Shown here one piece after another: positions 1 through 8,621 of a stretch of DNA of 55,484 bases. The stretch comes from Streptomyces sp. MH60 (lineage in GTDB: Bacteria; Actinomycetota; Actinomycetes; Streptomycetales; Streptomycetaceae): contig NZ_MULI01000046.1 of the NCBI RefSeq assembly GCF_002939385.1, positions 1 through 55,484 of the forward strand, written 5' to 3'. The position numbers and the translations under genes were made by a program. The notes beneath the pieces are model-generated. The model was not told the origin of the DNA. It did not search any database and saw only the letters and a program-made list of their open reading frames with translations. Positions within the stretch are counted from its first letter, which is position 1; every line of letters starts with the position of its first letter.

Positions 1-1230
1 CGCCGCGACGGGGTCGGCGGGCGGTCGCCGGGCCGCGTCGGTGGTGTCGGCCTCGGCGAGGACCGCGCGGACGGCGGCGTCCTCCGACTGCCAGGCGTCG
101 AGCCGTCGTTGCAGCTCGCGGTGGGCGGTGTCGTCGAGCAGGGCGGCGGCCGCGTCCGCCGGGGTGTCGAAACCGGCCCGGAAGGCGGCGTCGGCGAGCC
201 GGGCGTCGGCGTCCTTGAGCCGCTGGGCGGTGTCCTCGGCGACCCGGGCGGTGTCGGCCGCCTCCGTGAGCAGCGCCGCCCGTCGTTCCAGCTGCGCGGC
301 CCGCGCGCGCACGCTCTCGGCGCTGCCCCGGGCCCGCGCCAACTCCTCCTCCAACGCCGTCTGTTCGCGCTCCAGCCGCTCCCGGCCCGCGACCCGGGAG
401 GCGGACCGGACGGCGGCCTGCTGCTGGGCGGCGACGCGCTGTTCGCGTTCGCCTTCGGCCCGCCGCAGCTCCTCCTGCGCGGCGTGCAGGCCGGAGGCGG
501 TCGCCCGCGCCCGCGTGTACGCCGCCTCCAGTTCCTCGGCCTCCTCGGCCAGCCGGGCGGTGGGCGCGTCCCCGGCTTCCGCCGTGGCGGCGGCGAGCGC
601 CTCCCGTACGGTGCCCAGGTGCCGCTCGGCCCGTGCGCGCCGCTCGTCGGCGGCCTGGTAGGCGGCGAGGGCGCGCTCCTCCGCGTCGCGGTCGACGTGC
701 CCGGCGGTCTTGCGGGCGGGGGCGGGGTGCTCGGTGGCGCCGCACACCGCGCACGGTGTGCCGTCGGTGAGGTTCGCGGCGAGTTCGGCGGCGATGCCGT
801 GCAGCCGCTGTTCCTTGAGGTCGAGCCAGTGGGCGCGGGCCTCGACGGCGTCTTCCGCCGAGGCGAGCGCCCGCCGCCGCGCCTGTTCGGTGTCGTCGGT
901 GAGCCGGTCCCGTTGCCGGGCGGCCTCCAGTCTGCGCCGCGCCGGGTCGCGCTGTACGGCGAGCTGTTCCGCGCGGCTGGCGGCCTCCTGCGCGGAGTCG
1001 ACGCGGCCCTGGAGTCCGGCGCGGGTGGACTCCCAGTCGGCGAGCCAGGTCTCCGCCTCCTGGCGGACCTCCTCGTCGGCGCGTTCCTGCCGGTCGAGGC
1101 CGTCCCGCTCCGCGACCAGGTCGGCGAGGCGCCGTTCGGCGCGCCTGGCCGACTCGAGGCCGCCCAGTTCCTCGGCGGCCCGGCGGGCGGCGGCGGCGAG
1201 GCCGGGCCCACGGCCCAGCTGATCACCGAG
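1..1230 (-). CDS. sbcC: SbcC-like nuclease subunit (Rad50 family), internal fragment; C-terminus off window, N-terminus missing
   Basis: The minus-strand frame is open to the left edge and encodes a long, charged, Ala/Glu/Arg-rich coiled coil. Near 735-770 it contains a Rad50-type zinc hook, Pro-Cys-Ala-Val-Cys-Gly followed by a Glu-His-Pro context, which is diagnostic of SbcC/Rad50 proteins. In the family, SbcC pairs with SbcD to open hairpins and trim DNA ends, and the hook joins two coils. The N-terminal ATPase half (Walker A, about 400-500 residues) should lie upstream up to roughly 2,200, but a SURF1 gene occupies that space and coil-like sequence stops near 1215-1240. The gene is therefore broken there, by rearrangement or assembly join. 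The frame stays open further right but no longer looks like coil, so the right boundary is approximate. Confidence 0.75.
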
Positions 1231-1371
1231 GACGGTCCGGCCGAGGGGAGCGTGTCGGTGACCTACACGCCGCAGGGCGGTTCCGGCTCGGCGACGGCCA
1301 CGGTGTCCAACGCGTGCGTGGGGACCGTGTACTGGACGGGGCTGCTGGCGGACTCGGGCTCGGGGGCGTAG
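1216..1371 (+). pseudogene. 3' fragment of an unidentified plus-strand gene
   Basis: About 50 codons ending in TAG at 1371 show ideal Streptomyces codon use (almost every third base G or C). They read as a Ser/Thr/Gly-rich segment with one Cys, ending Gly-Leu-Leu-Ala-Asp-Ser-Gly-Ser-Gly-Ala. To the left the same frame only overlays the opposite-strand sbcC coil, so the authentic 5' part is absent. It is convergent with the SURF1 gene, whose stop lies 23 bp further on. The product is not recognised; the composition would suit the end of an exported protein, but that is a guess. Confidence 0.4.
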
Positions 1372-1393
1372 CCCCTGGCGGGCGGCCCCGCCG

Positions 1394-2293
1394 TCAGGAG
1401 ACGAGCCCCGCCCTGTCCCCGTCGGCCTTCTCCCCGTCGGCCCCGTCCCCGGACGCTCCGGGCGTCCTGCTCTCTCCGCTGGCCTCGTCCGCCCCGTCCG
1501 CCCCGTCCGCCCCGTCCGCGTCGTCCTGCGCGACCAGGCCCAGCTCGGCGTCGCGGGCGAGTTCGACCTCGCGGCGCAGCAGGCGGAACCACATGAAGAT
1601 CACGAAGCCGACGAAGGCGAACCACTCGGCGGTGTAGCCGAGGTTCTGGAAGGCCTTCAGGTCGAGCCCCGTGTTCTGCGGCGCGCTCACGGGCACGGCC
1701 CGCATCCCGGAGTCGCCCTCGTTCAGCGTGACCCAGGCGTCGTACACGTCGTACGGCACCAGGTTCAGCAGCGTGGCCGCGCTGATCGCGCCGGTCTGTC
1801 CGGCGGGCCAGCCGGAGCGGCCGCTGACGCCGTTGCCGCCGGGGGACTCGGCGGCCTGGAGCGCCCCCGTGACGGTGACCTCGCCGGTGGGCGGGGCCGG
1901 GGCCTTCGCCGGGTCGGGCTCACCGGGCAGCCAGCCGCGCACGACCGGCAGCGCCTCGCCGCCGTCGGTGCGCAGGAGGGTGAGGACGTAGAAGCCCTCC
2001 CGGTCGTCCAGCTTCCGCTCCGGGACCAGCAGCTGATCGTCGTACCGGCCGGTCACGGTGGTCTGCTTGCCGACCGTCGCCTTGTCCACGGGCAGCAGCT
2101 CGGTCAGCGGGCGCGCCGCTTCCCGGCGGGCCGACTCGTGCTGCGTGGTGGCGGTCTCGTGGTCCTGCACCCGGTCCTCGAACCGGCCGAGCTGCCAGGA
2201 ACCCATGAAGATGCAGAAGGGGATGGCCAGGACGACGAAGACGTTGATCCCCCACCATCGGGGCGTCAGCAGAAACCGGTACACGCCCTCCAC
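1394..2293 (-). CDS. SURF1-family membrane protein
   Basis: A 299-residue protein with a GTG start. It has the SURF1 layout: a transmembrane helix at about 15-33 running into Gly-Ser-Trp-Gln-Leu-Gly-Arg, a roughly 180-residue extracytoplasmic domain with the Arg-Gly-Trp-Leu-Pro segment, and a second helix near 220-240. In other bacteria SURF1 proteins help insert haem a into cytochrome oxidase; that role is inferred by family here, and no cox genes are nearby. The last ~50 residues are an acidic tail with Gly-Ala-Asp repeats, encoded by a 9-bp DNA repeat near 1486-1520, beyond the usual family end. It is divergent from the peptidase at 2428. Confidence 0.88.
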   Translation of the reverse strand: MEGVYRFLLTPRWWGINVFVVLAIPFCIFMGSWQLGRFEDRVQDHETATTQHESARREAARPLTELLPVDKATVGKQTTVTGRYDDQLLVPERKLDDREGFYVLTLLRTDGGEALPVVRGWLPGEPDPAKAPAPPTGEVTVTGALQAAESPGGNGVSGRSGWPAGQTGAISAATLLNLVPYDVYDAWVTLNEGDSGMRAVPVSAPQNTGLDLKAFQNLGYTAEWFAFVGFVIFMWFRLLRREVELARDAELGLVAQDDADGADGADGADEASGESRTPGASGDGADGEKADGDRAGLVS

Positions 2294-2427
2294 GGTACGG
2301 TGCGCGCCCGACGACCCCGCAGCGGGGCTGTGGAAAACATGGTCGCGCGGGAGTGGTCCGGGGGAGGTTGTCCACAGGCTGGGGATCTCCTCTGCGCGTT
2401 GTCGCCGGGTCGGGGCAAGATGGGGCC

Positions 2428-4239
2428 ATGACTGAGAGCAACGGGTCCGTTCCGCCGGACATGGATGACTGGGAGAAGCGGTTCCGGGCGCCGAGGGTGT
2501 CGCTGCCCGACTGGGCCGAGGACGCCCCGGACCGCTCCCTGTTCGTGTCGAACGCGACGGGGACGTACGAGCTGTACGCCTGGGACCGGTCGAGCGGCGA
2601 GCAGCGCCAGGTCACGGACCGGCCCAACGGCACCACGGACGGTGTGCTCGCGCCGGACGGCGAGTGGATCTGGTGGTTCGACGACAAGGACGGCGACGAG
2701 TTCGGCGTCTGGCGCCGCCAGCCCTTCGCCGGCGGCCAGGACGAGGAGGCCGTGCCCGGCCTCGACCCCTCCTACCCGGCGGGCCTCGCCCTCGGCCGGG
2801 ACGGCCGCACGGCGGTGATCGGCCGCTCGACGGACGAGGACGGTACGACCATCCACCTCGCGCGCGGAGACGGCGGCGCCCCGGTGGAGATCTACCGGCA
2901 CCGCGAGTCCGCGGGCGTCGGCGACCTCTCCCACGACGGCTCCCTGATCGCGATCGAGCACACCGAGCACGGCGACGCCATGCACTCGGCGCTGCGCGTC
3001 CTGCGCCCCGACGGCAGCACGGTCGCCGAGCTGGACGACACCGAGGGCGGCGAGCGGGAGCTGGGCCTGGAGGTCCTGGGCTTCGCGCCGGTCGACGGCG
3101 ACACCCGCCTGCTCATCGGCCACCAGCGCCGGGGCCGCTGGGAGCCCCTGGTGTGGGACGTGGCGACGGGGGAGCAGACGGACCTCGCGCTGGAGCTGCC
3201 GGGCGACGTGAGCGCGGAGTGGTATCCGGACGGTTCCGCCCTGCTGATCGTGCACGGCTTCGAGGCCCGCAGCGAGCTGTTCCGCTACGACTTCGCCGAG
3301 CGCGGTCTGACGGAGATCGACACCCCCGCCGGCACCGTCTCCGGGGCCACGGCCCGCCCGGACGGCAGCGTGGAGTACCTGTGGTCCTCGGCCGCCGAGC
3401 CGTCGGCCGTCCGCTCCACCACCGGCCGCGTCGTCCTGGACCCGCCCGGCATGAAGTCGCCCCGCTCGGTGCCCGTGGAGGACGTGTGGGTGGAGGGGCC
3501 GGGAGGCCGCATCCACGCCCTGGTCCAGAAGCCGGCCGGGGCGGCCGGTCCGCTCCCGACGGTCTTCGACATCCACGGCGGCCCGACCTGGCACGACAGC
3601 GACTCCTTCGCCGCGGGCCCGGCCGCCTGGGTCGACCACGGGTACGCGGTGGTCCGCGTCAACTACCGGGGCTCCACCGGGTACGGCCGCGCGTGGACCG
3701 ACGCCCTCAAGCACCGGGTGGGCCTCATCGAGCTGGAGGACATCGCGGCGGTGCGGGAATGGGCGGTCACCTCGGGCCTCGCGGACCCCGAGCGCCTGAT
3801 CCTCACCGGCGGCTCCTGGGGCGGCTACCTCACCCTCCTCGGTATCGGCACCCAGCCCGAGGCGTGGACGCTGGGTATCGCGGCCGTGCCGGTCGCCGAC
3901 TACGTCACCGCGTACCACGACGAGATGGAGGGCCTGAAGGCCCTGGACCGCACCCTGCTGGGCGGCACCCCCGAGGAGGTCCCCGAGCGCTTCGAGGCGT
4001 CCTCCCCGCTGACCTACGTCGACCAGGTCAAGGCCCCGGTCTACATCTCGGCGGGCGTCAACGACCCGCGCTGCCCGATCCGCCAGGTCGAGAACTACGT
4101 CAAGCGCCTGGAGGCCAGGGGCGCCGTCCACGAGGTCTACCGCTACGACGCGGGCCACGGCTCCCTGGTCGTCGACGAACGCATCAAGCAGGTCGCCCTG
4201 GAACTGGACTTCGCGAGGAGGCATCTGCCGAAGGAGTAG
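2428..4239 (+). CDS. S9-family serine peptidase (prolyl oligopeptidase / acylaminoacyl-peptidase type)
   Basis: A 603-residue cytoplasmic protein. Residues 1-350 look like the beta-propeller that gates this family, with repeated Asp-Gly/Trp strands. The C-terminal ~250 residues are an alpha/beta hydrolase with His-Gly-Gly-Pro (oxyanion region), Gly-Gly-Ser463-Trp-Gly-Gly (nucleophile), Asp546 in Asn-Asp-Pro and His577 in Gly-His-Gly. It should release or trim short peptides or N-acyl amino acids; the substrate cannot be read from sequence. The ATG at 2428 was chosen over upstream in-frame codons because the propeller begins soon after and a weak GGGG purine run precedes it. It is monocistronic, followed by stacked hairpins. 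Confidence 0.92.
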   Translation: MTESNGSVPPDMDDWEKRFRAPRVSLPDWAEDAPDRSLFVSNATGTYELYAWDRSSGEQRQVTDRPNGTTDGVLAPDGEWIWWFDDKDGDEFGVWRRQPFAGGQDEEAVPGLDPSYPAGLALGRDGRTAVIGRSTDEDGTTIHLARGDGGAPVEIYRHRESAGVGDLSHDGSLIAIEHTEHGDAMHSALRVLRPDGSTVAELDDTEGGERELGLEVLGFAPVDGDTRLLIGHQRRGRWEPLVWDVATGEQTDLALELPGDVSAEWYPDGSALLIVHGFEARSELFRYDFAERGLTEIDTPAGTVSGATARPDGSVEYLWSSAAEPSAVRSTTGRVVLDPPGMKSPRSVPVEDVWVEGPGGRIHALVQKPAGAAGPLPTVFDIHGGPTWHDSDSFAAGPAAWVDHGYAVVRVNYRGSTGYGRAWTDALKHRVGLIELEDIAAVREWAVTSGLADPERLILTGGSWGGYLTLLGIGTQPEAWTLGIAAVPVADYVTAYHDEMEGLKALDRTLLGGTPEEVPERFEASSPLTYVDQVKAPVYISAGVNDPRCPIRQVENYVKRLEARGAVHEVYRYDAGHGSLVVDERIKQVALELDFARRHLPKE

Positions 4240-4280
4240 TGGCTGCCCGGCCTTCTCGGCCGACCGAGTCGGGACGGGGG

Positions 4281-4379
4281 CCCCCGCGCGAGCGCAGCCG
4301 AGCGTGGGGGAGGCTGGGCACAGGCCGGGGGCCCAGGGGGCGCGGAGCCCCCTGGCGGGGTCGCAGGGGCAGCGCCCCT
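4281..4379. terminator. Stacked intergenic hairpins between convergent genes
   Basis: Three inverted repeats lie between the convergent stops at 4239 and 4378. 4281-4310 has arms of about 9 bp (five C against five G, then alternating GC). 4334-4354 has perfect 8-bp arms around GCGGA. 4365-4379 has 6-bp arms that run into the stop of the minus-strand gene. The first resembles the GC-rich repeated hairpin often found downstream of Streptomyces genes. A bidirectional terminator is likely, although there is no U-tract. Confidence 0.6.
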
Positions 4380-6309
4380 ACACGTCCGTCCGCCGCCGCG
4401 CCCGCCGCCCGAGCAACTCCGCCAGCCCCCGCCGAGTCGCCGCCAGCACCACCCGGTCCGACCCGCGCAGGACATACGTGTCGGGCAGCTCCCACACCAA
4501 CCGCGACTGCCGCGCGCCCTCCGGGGCAACGTCCTCCACCCGCTCACCGTCGGAGACCTCGAGCGCCAGCACCCGCCACGCCCCCGCCCGGAACGTCTCC
4601 CCGACCGTCTTCCCCTCCAGCTGCGGATGCCCCGCCACCTCCACCGCCGCGAACAGCAGCACCCGTCGCTCCACGGGGATCGCCCCCAGGATCTGGCGGC
4701 CCATCATCGCCCCGGCGAAGGACGGCGCCGCCAGGTGCGTCACGCTCCGGCTCCGGGTGAGCGCGCGGGGGTGTGCGGCCCGCAGCGTGCGGTAGACAGC
4801 GGTCGCGAAGTCGTCGTCGTACAGGCGCAGCACCACCCGCAGCCGCGACCGTACGGAGCGGGCGTACAGCACCGCCTCCAGGTTGGTCGTGTCGACGCTG
4901 GTCAGCGCGAGCAGCGAGTGCGCACGGTGGATCTTGGCGGCCTCCAGGACGCCCTCCTGCGTGACGTCCCCGAGCACCACCGGCACCCGCAGCTGCCGCG
5001 CGGTCGCCATGCCGCGCGCCTCGGGGTCGGCCTCGACGCACACCACGGGGATGTCCATCTCCCGCAGCCGGGTCAGGACCCGGGTGCCGATCTTGCCGAG
5101 ACCCAGCAGAACGACGTGCCCGCCCAGCCCGCGCGGCGGCTTGCGCAGGGCCGAGGCGCTGCGGAAGGTCCCGAGCGCCTCCAGCACCGCCGCCAGCAGG
5201 ACGGGCAGCAGCAGCAGTCCGACGAAGCCGGAGAGGAGCTGGAGGATCTGACGGCCGGTGTCCTTGTTGTGCGCGGGTTCGTTGATGGAGAACAGGTCGA
5301 GCAGCGTCACGTACGTGGCGTGCAGCGGATGGTCGCCGGTGACCAGCATCAGCGCCACGGCGAGGGCGACCACGCAGGCCGCCAGACCGGCCAGCGACCA
5401 CCGCAGCCGCCGTGAGAACAGCTCCCCGAAGGCGGGCACCCCGGCCCGCCCGGCGGGCAGCGCCGGCCCGGAGTACGACACCTGCTCCAGGACCACGGTC
5501 CCGCGTCCGGTGGCCGCCCGCACCGCCGCCTCGTCGGGCAGCAACCGCGGCCCCTGTTCGCCGCTGCTCTCCGAACCGTCCGCCCCGGCCGGGTCGTTGC
5601 TCGTCGCCGACAGCAGCGCGAGGGTGCACAGCCCCGGGTCGGCCACCTCGCCGGGCCGGGGCGGATCGCGTTCGACGGCGCGCAGCAGCAGGCCGTCCGT
5701 CTCGACGACCTTGCCGGTGCCGACGAGAGCGGTGGCCGCCAGCGCGGGCGCGGCGGTGTCGGCGTCGGACAGCACGGTCGTGGACCCGGTCCAGGAGCCG
5801 GGGCCGTCGCCGGTGGCCAGCGCGGCGCTCTGGTCGAGGAGTTCCTCGATGTGCTGGCCCAGCCGCCGGTTGTACAGGCGCAGGACCAGTCGCAGCCGGG
5901 GGTTGAGCCGGCGCGCGGTCAGGGCGGCGCGGATGTTCGTCTCGTCGTCGTCGTACACGAGCGCCAGGGCGGTGGCCCGCTCGACACCGGCCTCCGCGAG
6001 CACGTCCTCGGTCGGCTCGGTGGCCTCCAGTTCGCGGCCGGCGCCGCCCGGGTCGCCGTTGCCCGTCCGGTTCACCGCCGCGTTGACCATGTCCAGCAGG
6101 GCCGCCGAGGCCGCGCGGGCCCGCCCGACCACCGGTTGACGCACCCGGCGCACGGAGGGCGGGACGACGAGAGTGACCTGTTCGCGGTAGACGCCGCGCA
6201 GTTCGGCGGCCAGCCGGTGGGCCAGCCCGTCGTCGCCGCACACCACCATGTGCGCGTATCCGTCGCCCTGCGGAACCTGGTTCGGAACGCTCCCCGTATG
6301 AGTCCCCAT
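4378..6309 (-). CDS. Double-RCK NAD-binding ion-channel-like membrane protein (TrkA-N / CASTOR-like)
   Basis: About 643 residues from the ATG at 6309; upstream in-frame starts exist and none has a clear ribosome site. It opens directly with a Rossmann-type RCK domain (Met-Val-Val-Cys-Gly-Asp), which contains a Val-Tyr-Asp-Asp-Asp-Glu-Thr-Asn segment. Two hydrophobic helices follow at about 310-400, then a second RCK domain (Leu-Leu-Gly-Leu-Gly-Lys-Ile-Gly) and a C-terminal ligand-binding tail. RCK domains gate potassium or other cation channels in response to nucleotides. The loop between the helices lacks a Thr-Val-Gly-Tyr-Gly selectivity filter, so transport is inferred only. It is divergent from the nfeD-like gene, with a 19-bp palindrome between them. 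Confidence 0.8.
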   Translation of the reverse strand: MGTHTGSVPNQVPQGDGYAHMVVCGDDGLAHRLAAELRGVYREQVTLVVPPSVRRVRQPVVGRARAASAALLDMVNAAVNRTGNGDPGGAGRELEATEPTEDVLAEAGVERATALALVYDDDETNIRAALTARRLNPRLRLVLRLYNRRLGQHIEELLDQSAALATGDGPGSWTGSTTVLSDADTAAPALAATALVGTGKVVETDGLLLRAVERDPPRPGEVADPGLCTLALLSATSNDPAGADGSESSGEQGPRLLPDEAAVRAATGRGTVVLEQVSYSGPALPAGRAGVPAFGELFSRRLRWSLAGLAACVVALAVALMLVTGDHPLHATYVTLLDLFSINEPAHNKDTGRQILQLLSGFVGLLLLPVLLAAVLEALGTFRSASALRKPPRGLGGHVVLLGLGKIGTRVLTRLREMDIPVVCVEADPEARGMATARQLRVPVVLGDVTQEGVLEAAKIHRAHSLLALTSVDTTNLEAVLYARSVRSRLRVVLRLYDDDFATAVYRTLRAAHPRALTRSRSVTHLAAPSFAGAMMGRQILGAIPVERRVLLFAAVEVAGHPQLEGKTVGETFRAGAWRVLALEVSDGERVEDVAPEGARQSRLVWELPDTYVLRGSDRVVLAATRRGLAELLGRRARRRTDV

Positions 6310-6390
6310 GTGGAGAAGGACAGTACAGGCACCGCCTGCGGTTGCGGCCGCGCCGGAACGGACCGAGGGCGGCATCAAAGACGCGTAAAG

Positions 6391-6409
6391 ATTGCCGGAA
6401 CACGGCAAT
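6391..6409. promoter_or_regulatory. Palindromic operator candidate, copy 1
   Basis: ATTGCCG-gaaca-CGGCAAT is a perfect 7-bp inverted repeat with a 5-nt spacer. It sits in the 173-bp divergent promoter region between the RCK protein (start 6309) and the NfeD-like gene (start 6483). A copy identical at 17 of 19 positions lies upstream of the PucR-family gene at 9767-9785. That pairing suggests a binding site for the locally encoded PucR-type regulator. Confidence 0.6.
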
Positions 6410-6482
6410 GACCCGCTGTCGCGCCGCGTGTGACGATTCATCTCACCGAAGCTCAGCGACGGGCGAGAGGGGGACGGCACGC

Positions 6483-6992
6483 ATGGCCTGGTTTCTCGGG
6501 CTGGGTATCACGGGGGTCGTGCTGCTCGCCCTGTCGCTGGTCTTCGACGGAGTGCTGGAAGGCGCGTTCGGGGGAGCGCTGGACGGCGTCCTGGAGGGGT
6601 GGCTGTCGCTGCCGGTCGTCGCCGGGTTCACGGCGATGACCGGCTTCGCCGGCGCCATCGCCCTCGGCACCGGCTGGACCGGTCCCGCGGGCGCCGCCGG
6701 GGCCGGCGCGGTCGCCGGAGTGGGGGCCGGCTGGCTGACGTACCGCTTCAGCCGCGCCCTGATGCGCGACCAGACGGCCGTCACGCCCCGTACCGACGAT
6801 CTCCTCGGCACATCCGGCAAGGTCGTCACCGCCATCCCGGCGGACGGCTACGGGGAGGTCCTGCTCCGGCTCGCCGGCCAGCCGCTGAAGTGCGCGGCGC
6901 GCAGCGCGGTGCCGGTGGCGCGGGGCGCCGAGGTGTGGGTCGAGGCGGCGCCGACCGGGACGTCGGTCGTGGTCCGCCCGGTGGACCGCTGA
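6483..6992 (+). CDS. NfeD-like membrane protein, flotillin partner
   Basis: A 169-residue protein with hydrophobic Gly/Ala-rich helices over about residues 1-85 and a C-terminal OB-fold-like domain (Leu-Leu-Gly-Thr-Ser-Gly-Lys-Val onward). This is the short NfeD/YuaF architecture without the protease domain. Such proteins usually sit beside, and act with, SPFH proteins in membrane microdomains. The next gene is a flotillin 72 bp downstream on the same strand, which supports the call. The ATG at 6483 follows a GAGAGGGGGA purine run. Confidence 0.85.
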   Translation: MAWFLGLGITGVVLLALSLVFDGVLEGAFGGALDGVLEGWLSLPVVAGFTAMTGFAGAIALGTGWTGPAGAAGAGAVAGVGAGWLTYRFSRALMRDQTAVTPRTDDLLGTSGKVVTAIPADGYGEVLLRLAGQPLKCAARSAVPVARGAEVWVEAAPTGTSVVVRPVDR

Positions 6993-7064
6993 ACGGCCCC
7001 GCGGACCCCTTCCTCCTGTTCTTTCTTGTTCGTCCGTACCTCTCTGTGAATCGGGGGCGTTGTC

Positions 7065-8591
7065 ATGAGTCCTGTTGTCATCGCGGTGCTGGGGGTTGTC
7101 GTACTCCTGGTGCTGCTCGCGCTGGTGGTGGTCAGCCGGTACAAGGTGGCCGGCCCGAGCGAGGCGTTCATCGTCACGGGGCGGCGCGGCAAGAAGTCCA
7201 CCGATCCGGAGACGGGCCGCGTCTTCACCGACAACAGCGGCCAGAAGGTCGTGGTCGGCGGCGGCGTGTTCGTCGTGCCGTTCGTGCAGCAGCGGTTCAC
7301 CCTCGACCTCTCCTCGCGGCACATCCCGGTCGCCGTGCGCGGCGCGGTGACGCTGCGCGGGGTGAAGGCCCACCTGGAGGGTGTCGCGATCGTCAAGGTC
7401 GGGGGCACGGAGGACGCGATCCGCGCCGCCGCCCAGCGGTTCCTGATGCAGCAGGACGGCATCGTCGGCTTCACCCAGGAGGTGCTGTCCGGCGCGCTGC
7501 GCGCGATCGTCGGCCGGATGTCCGTGGAGGACGTCATCCGGGACCGGGCCGCGTTCGCCGGCCAGGTGGCCGAGGAGGCGGAGGCGAGCCTGTCCGGGCA
7601 GGGTCTGGTGCTCGACGCCTTCCAGATCCAGGACATCACCACCGAGGGTTCCTACCTGGAGGACCTCGGCCGTCCCGAGGCGGCCCGCGCGAAGCAGGAG
7701 GCCGACATCGCGGAGGCGGTGGCCCGGCGGGCGGCCGAGCAGGCGCGGCTGAAGGCGGAGGAGGAGATCGCGGTCGCGCAGCGGACCCTCTACCTGAAGC
7801 AGGCCGAGATCAAGGCCGAGACCGACCAGGCCGCGGCCCGCGCCAACGCCTCGGGCCCCCTCGCGGAGGCGGCCCGGCAGCAGGACATCCTCGCCGAGCA
7901 GGAGAAGGTCGCCGAGCGGCAGGCCGCGCTGAAGGACCGCCAGCTGGACACCGAGGTGCGCAAGCCCGCCGACGCCAAGCGGTACGAGGCCGAGCAGGAG
8001 GCCGAGGCCCGCCGGGTGGCCCGGGTGAAGCAGGCCGAGGCCGAGCGTGCCGCCGGTATCGCCGCGGCCCAGGCCGAGGCCGAGCGGGCCCGGCTCACCG
8101 GTGAGGGCGAGAAGCAGCGGCGCAGCGCGCTGGCCGAGGCGGAGGCCATCGAGGGCCTCAAGCAGGGTGAGGCCGAGCGGGCCCGGCGTGCGGCGATCGC
8201 CGAGGCCGTACGGCTCGAGGGCGACGCGGAGGCCGCCGCGATCGGTGCCAAGGGCGCGGCCGAGGCCGAGGCGATGGAGAAGAAGGCCGCCGCCTTCGAC
8301 CGGTACGGCGACGCCGCCGTGCTGCAGATGCTGGTCGAGGTGCTGCCGCAGGTGGTGGCGAAGGCGTCCGAGCCGCTGGCGGCCGTGGACAAGATGACGG
8401 TCATCTCGACGGACGGCGCGAGCCGGCTGTCCCGTACGGTCGCCGACAACGTGGCGCAGGGCATGGAACTGCTCGGCTCCACCACGGGCGTCGACCTGGC
8501 GGCCCTGCTGAAGAACATCACGGCGAAGGGCGCCGCGGAGCCGGACAGCGGCCCCGACCAGCGCAACGGCAAGGTCGAGATCACCGGCTGA
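7065..8591 (+). CDS. Flotillin-like SPFH/Band-7 protein
   Basis: A 508-residue protein. A membrane hairpin at about 3-25 (Val/Leu-rich) is followed by Ser-Arg-Tyr-Lys-Val and an SPFH domain to about 200. A ~200-residue Ala/Glu/Lys/Arg coiled coil (about 205-400) carries the EA repeats typical of flotillins, then a C-terminal oligomerisation region. Flotillins scaffold membrane microdomains and affect cell-wall enzyme placement and membrane fluidity. It is paired with the NfeD-like gene upstream, probably as one transcript from the palindrome-bearing promoter. The ATG at 7065 immediately precedes the membrane anchor. Confidence 0.92.
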   Translation: MSPVVIAVLGVVVLLVLLALVVVSRYKVAGPSEAFIVTGRRGKKSTDPETGRVFTDNSGQKVVVGGGVFVVPFVQQRFTLDLSSRHIPVAVRGAVTLRGVKAHLEGVAIVKVGGTEDAIRAAAQRFLMQQDGIVGFTQEVLSGALRAIVGRMSVEDVIRDRAAFAGQVAEEAEASLSGQGLVLDAFQIQDITTEGSYLEDLGRPEAARAKQEADIAEAVARRAAEQARLKAEEEIAVAQRTLYLKQAEIKAETDQAAARANASGPLAEAARQQDILAEQEKVAERQAALKDRQLDTEVRKPADAKRYEAEQEAEARRVARVKQAEAERAAGIAAAQAEAERARLTGEGEKQRRSALAEAEAIEGLKQGEAERARRAAIAEAVRLEGDAEAAAIGAKGAAEAEAMEKKAAAFDRYGDAAVLQMLVEVLPQVVAKASEPLAAVDKMTVISTDGASRLSRTVADNVAQGMELLGSTTGVDLAALLKNITAKGAAEPDSGPDQRNGKVEITG

Positions 8592-8621
8592 CCCGAGGCG
8601 CGGGCGGCCCCGGTGGCCCGG

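Noticed and set aside
109..1371. Long plus-strand open frame of 420 codons at the left end
   Set aside because: Most of it is the GC-driven shadow of the minus-strand sbcC coil, which carries the zinc hook; only the last ~50 codons look truly coding.
2664..4760. 698-codon plus-strand frame through the S9 peptidase
   Set aside because: Pro/Arg/Gly-rich translation typical of a shifted frame; the overlapping frame has full peptidase motifs.
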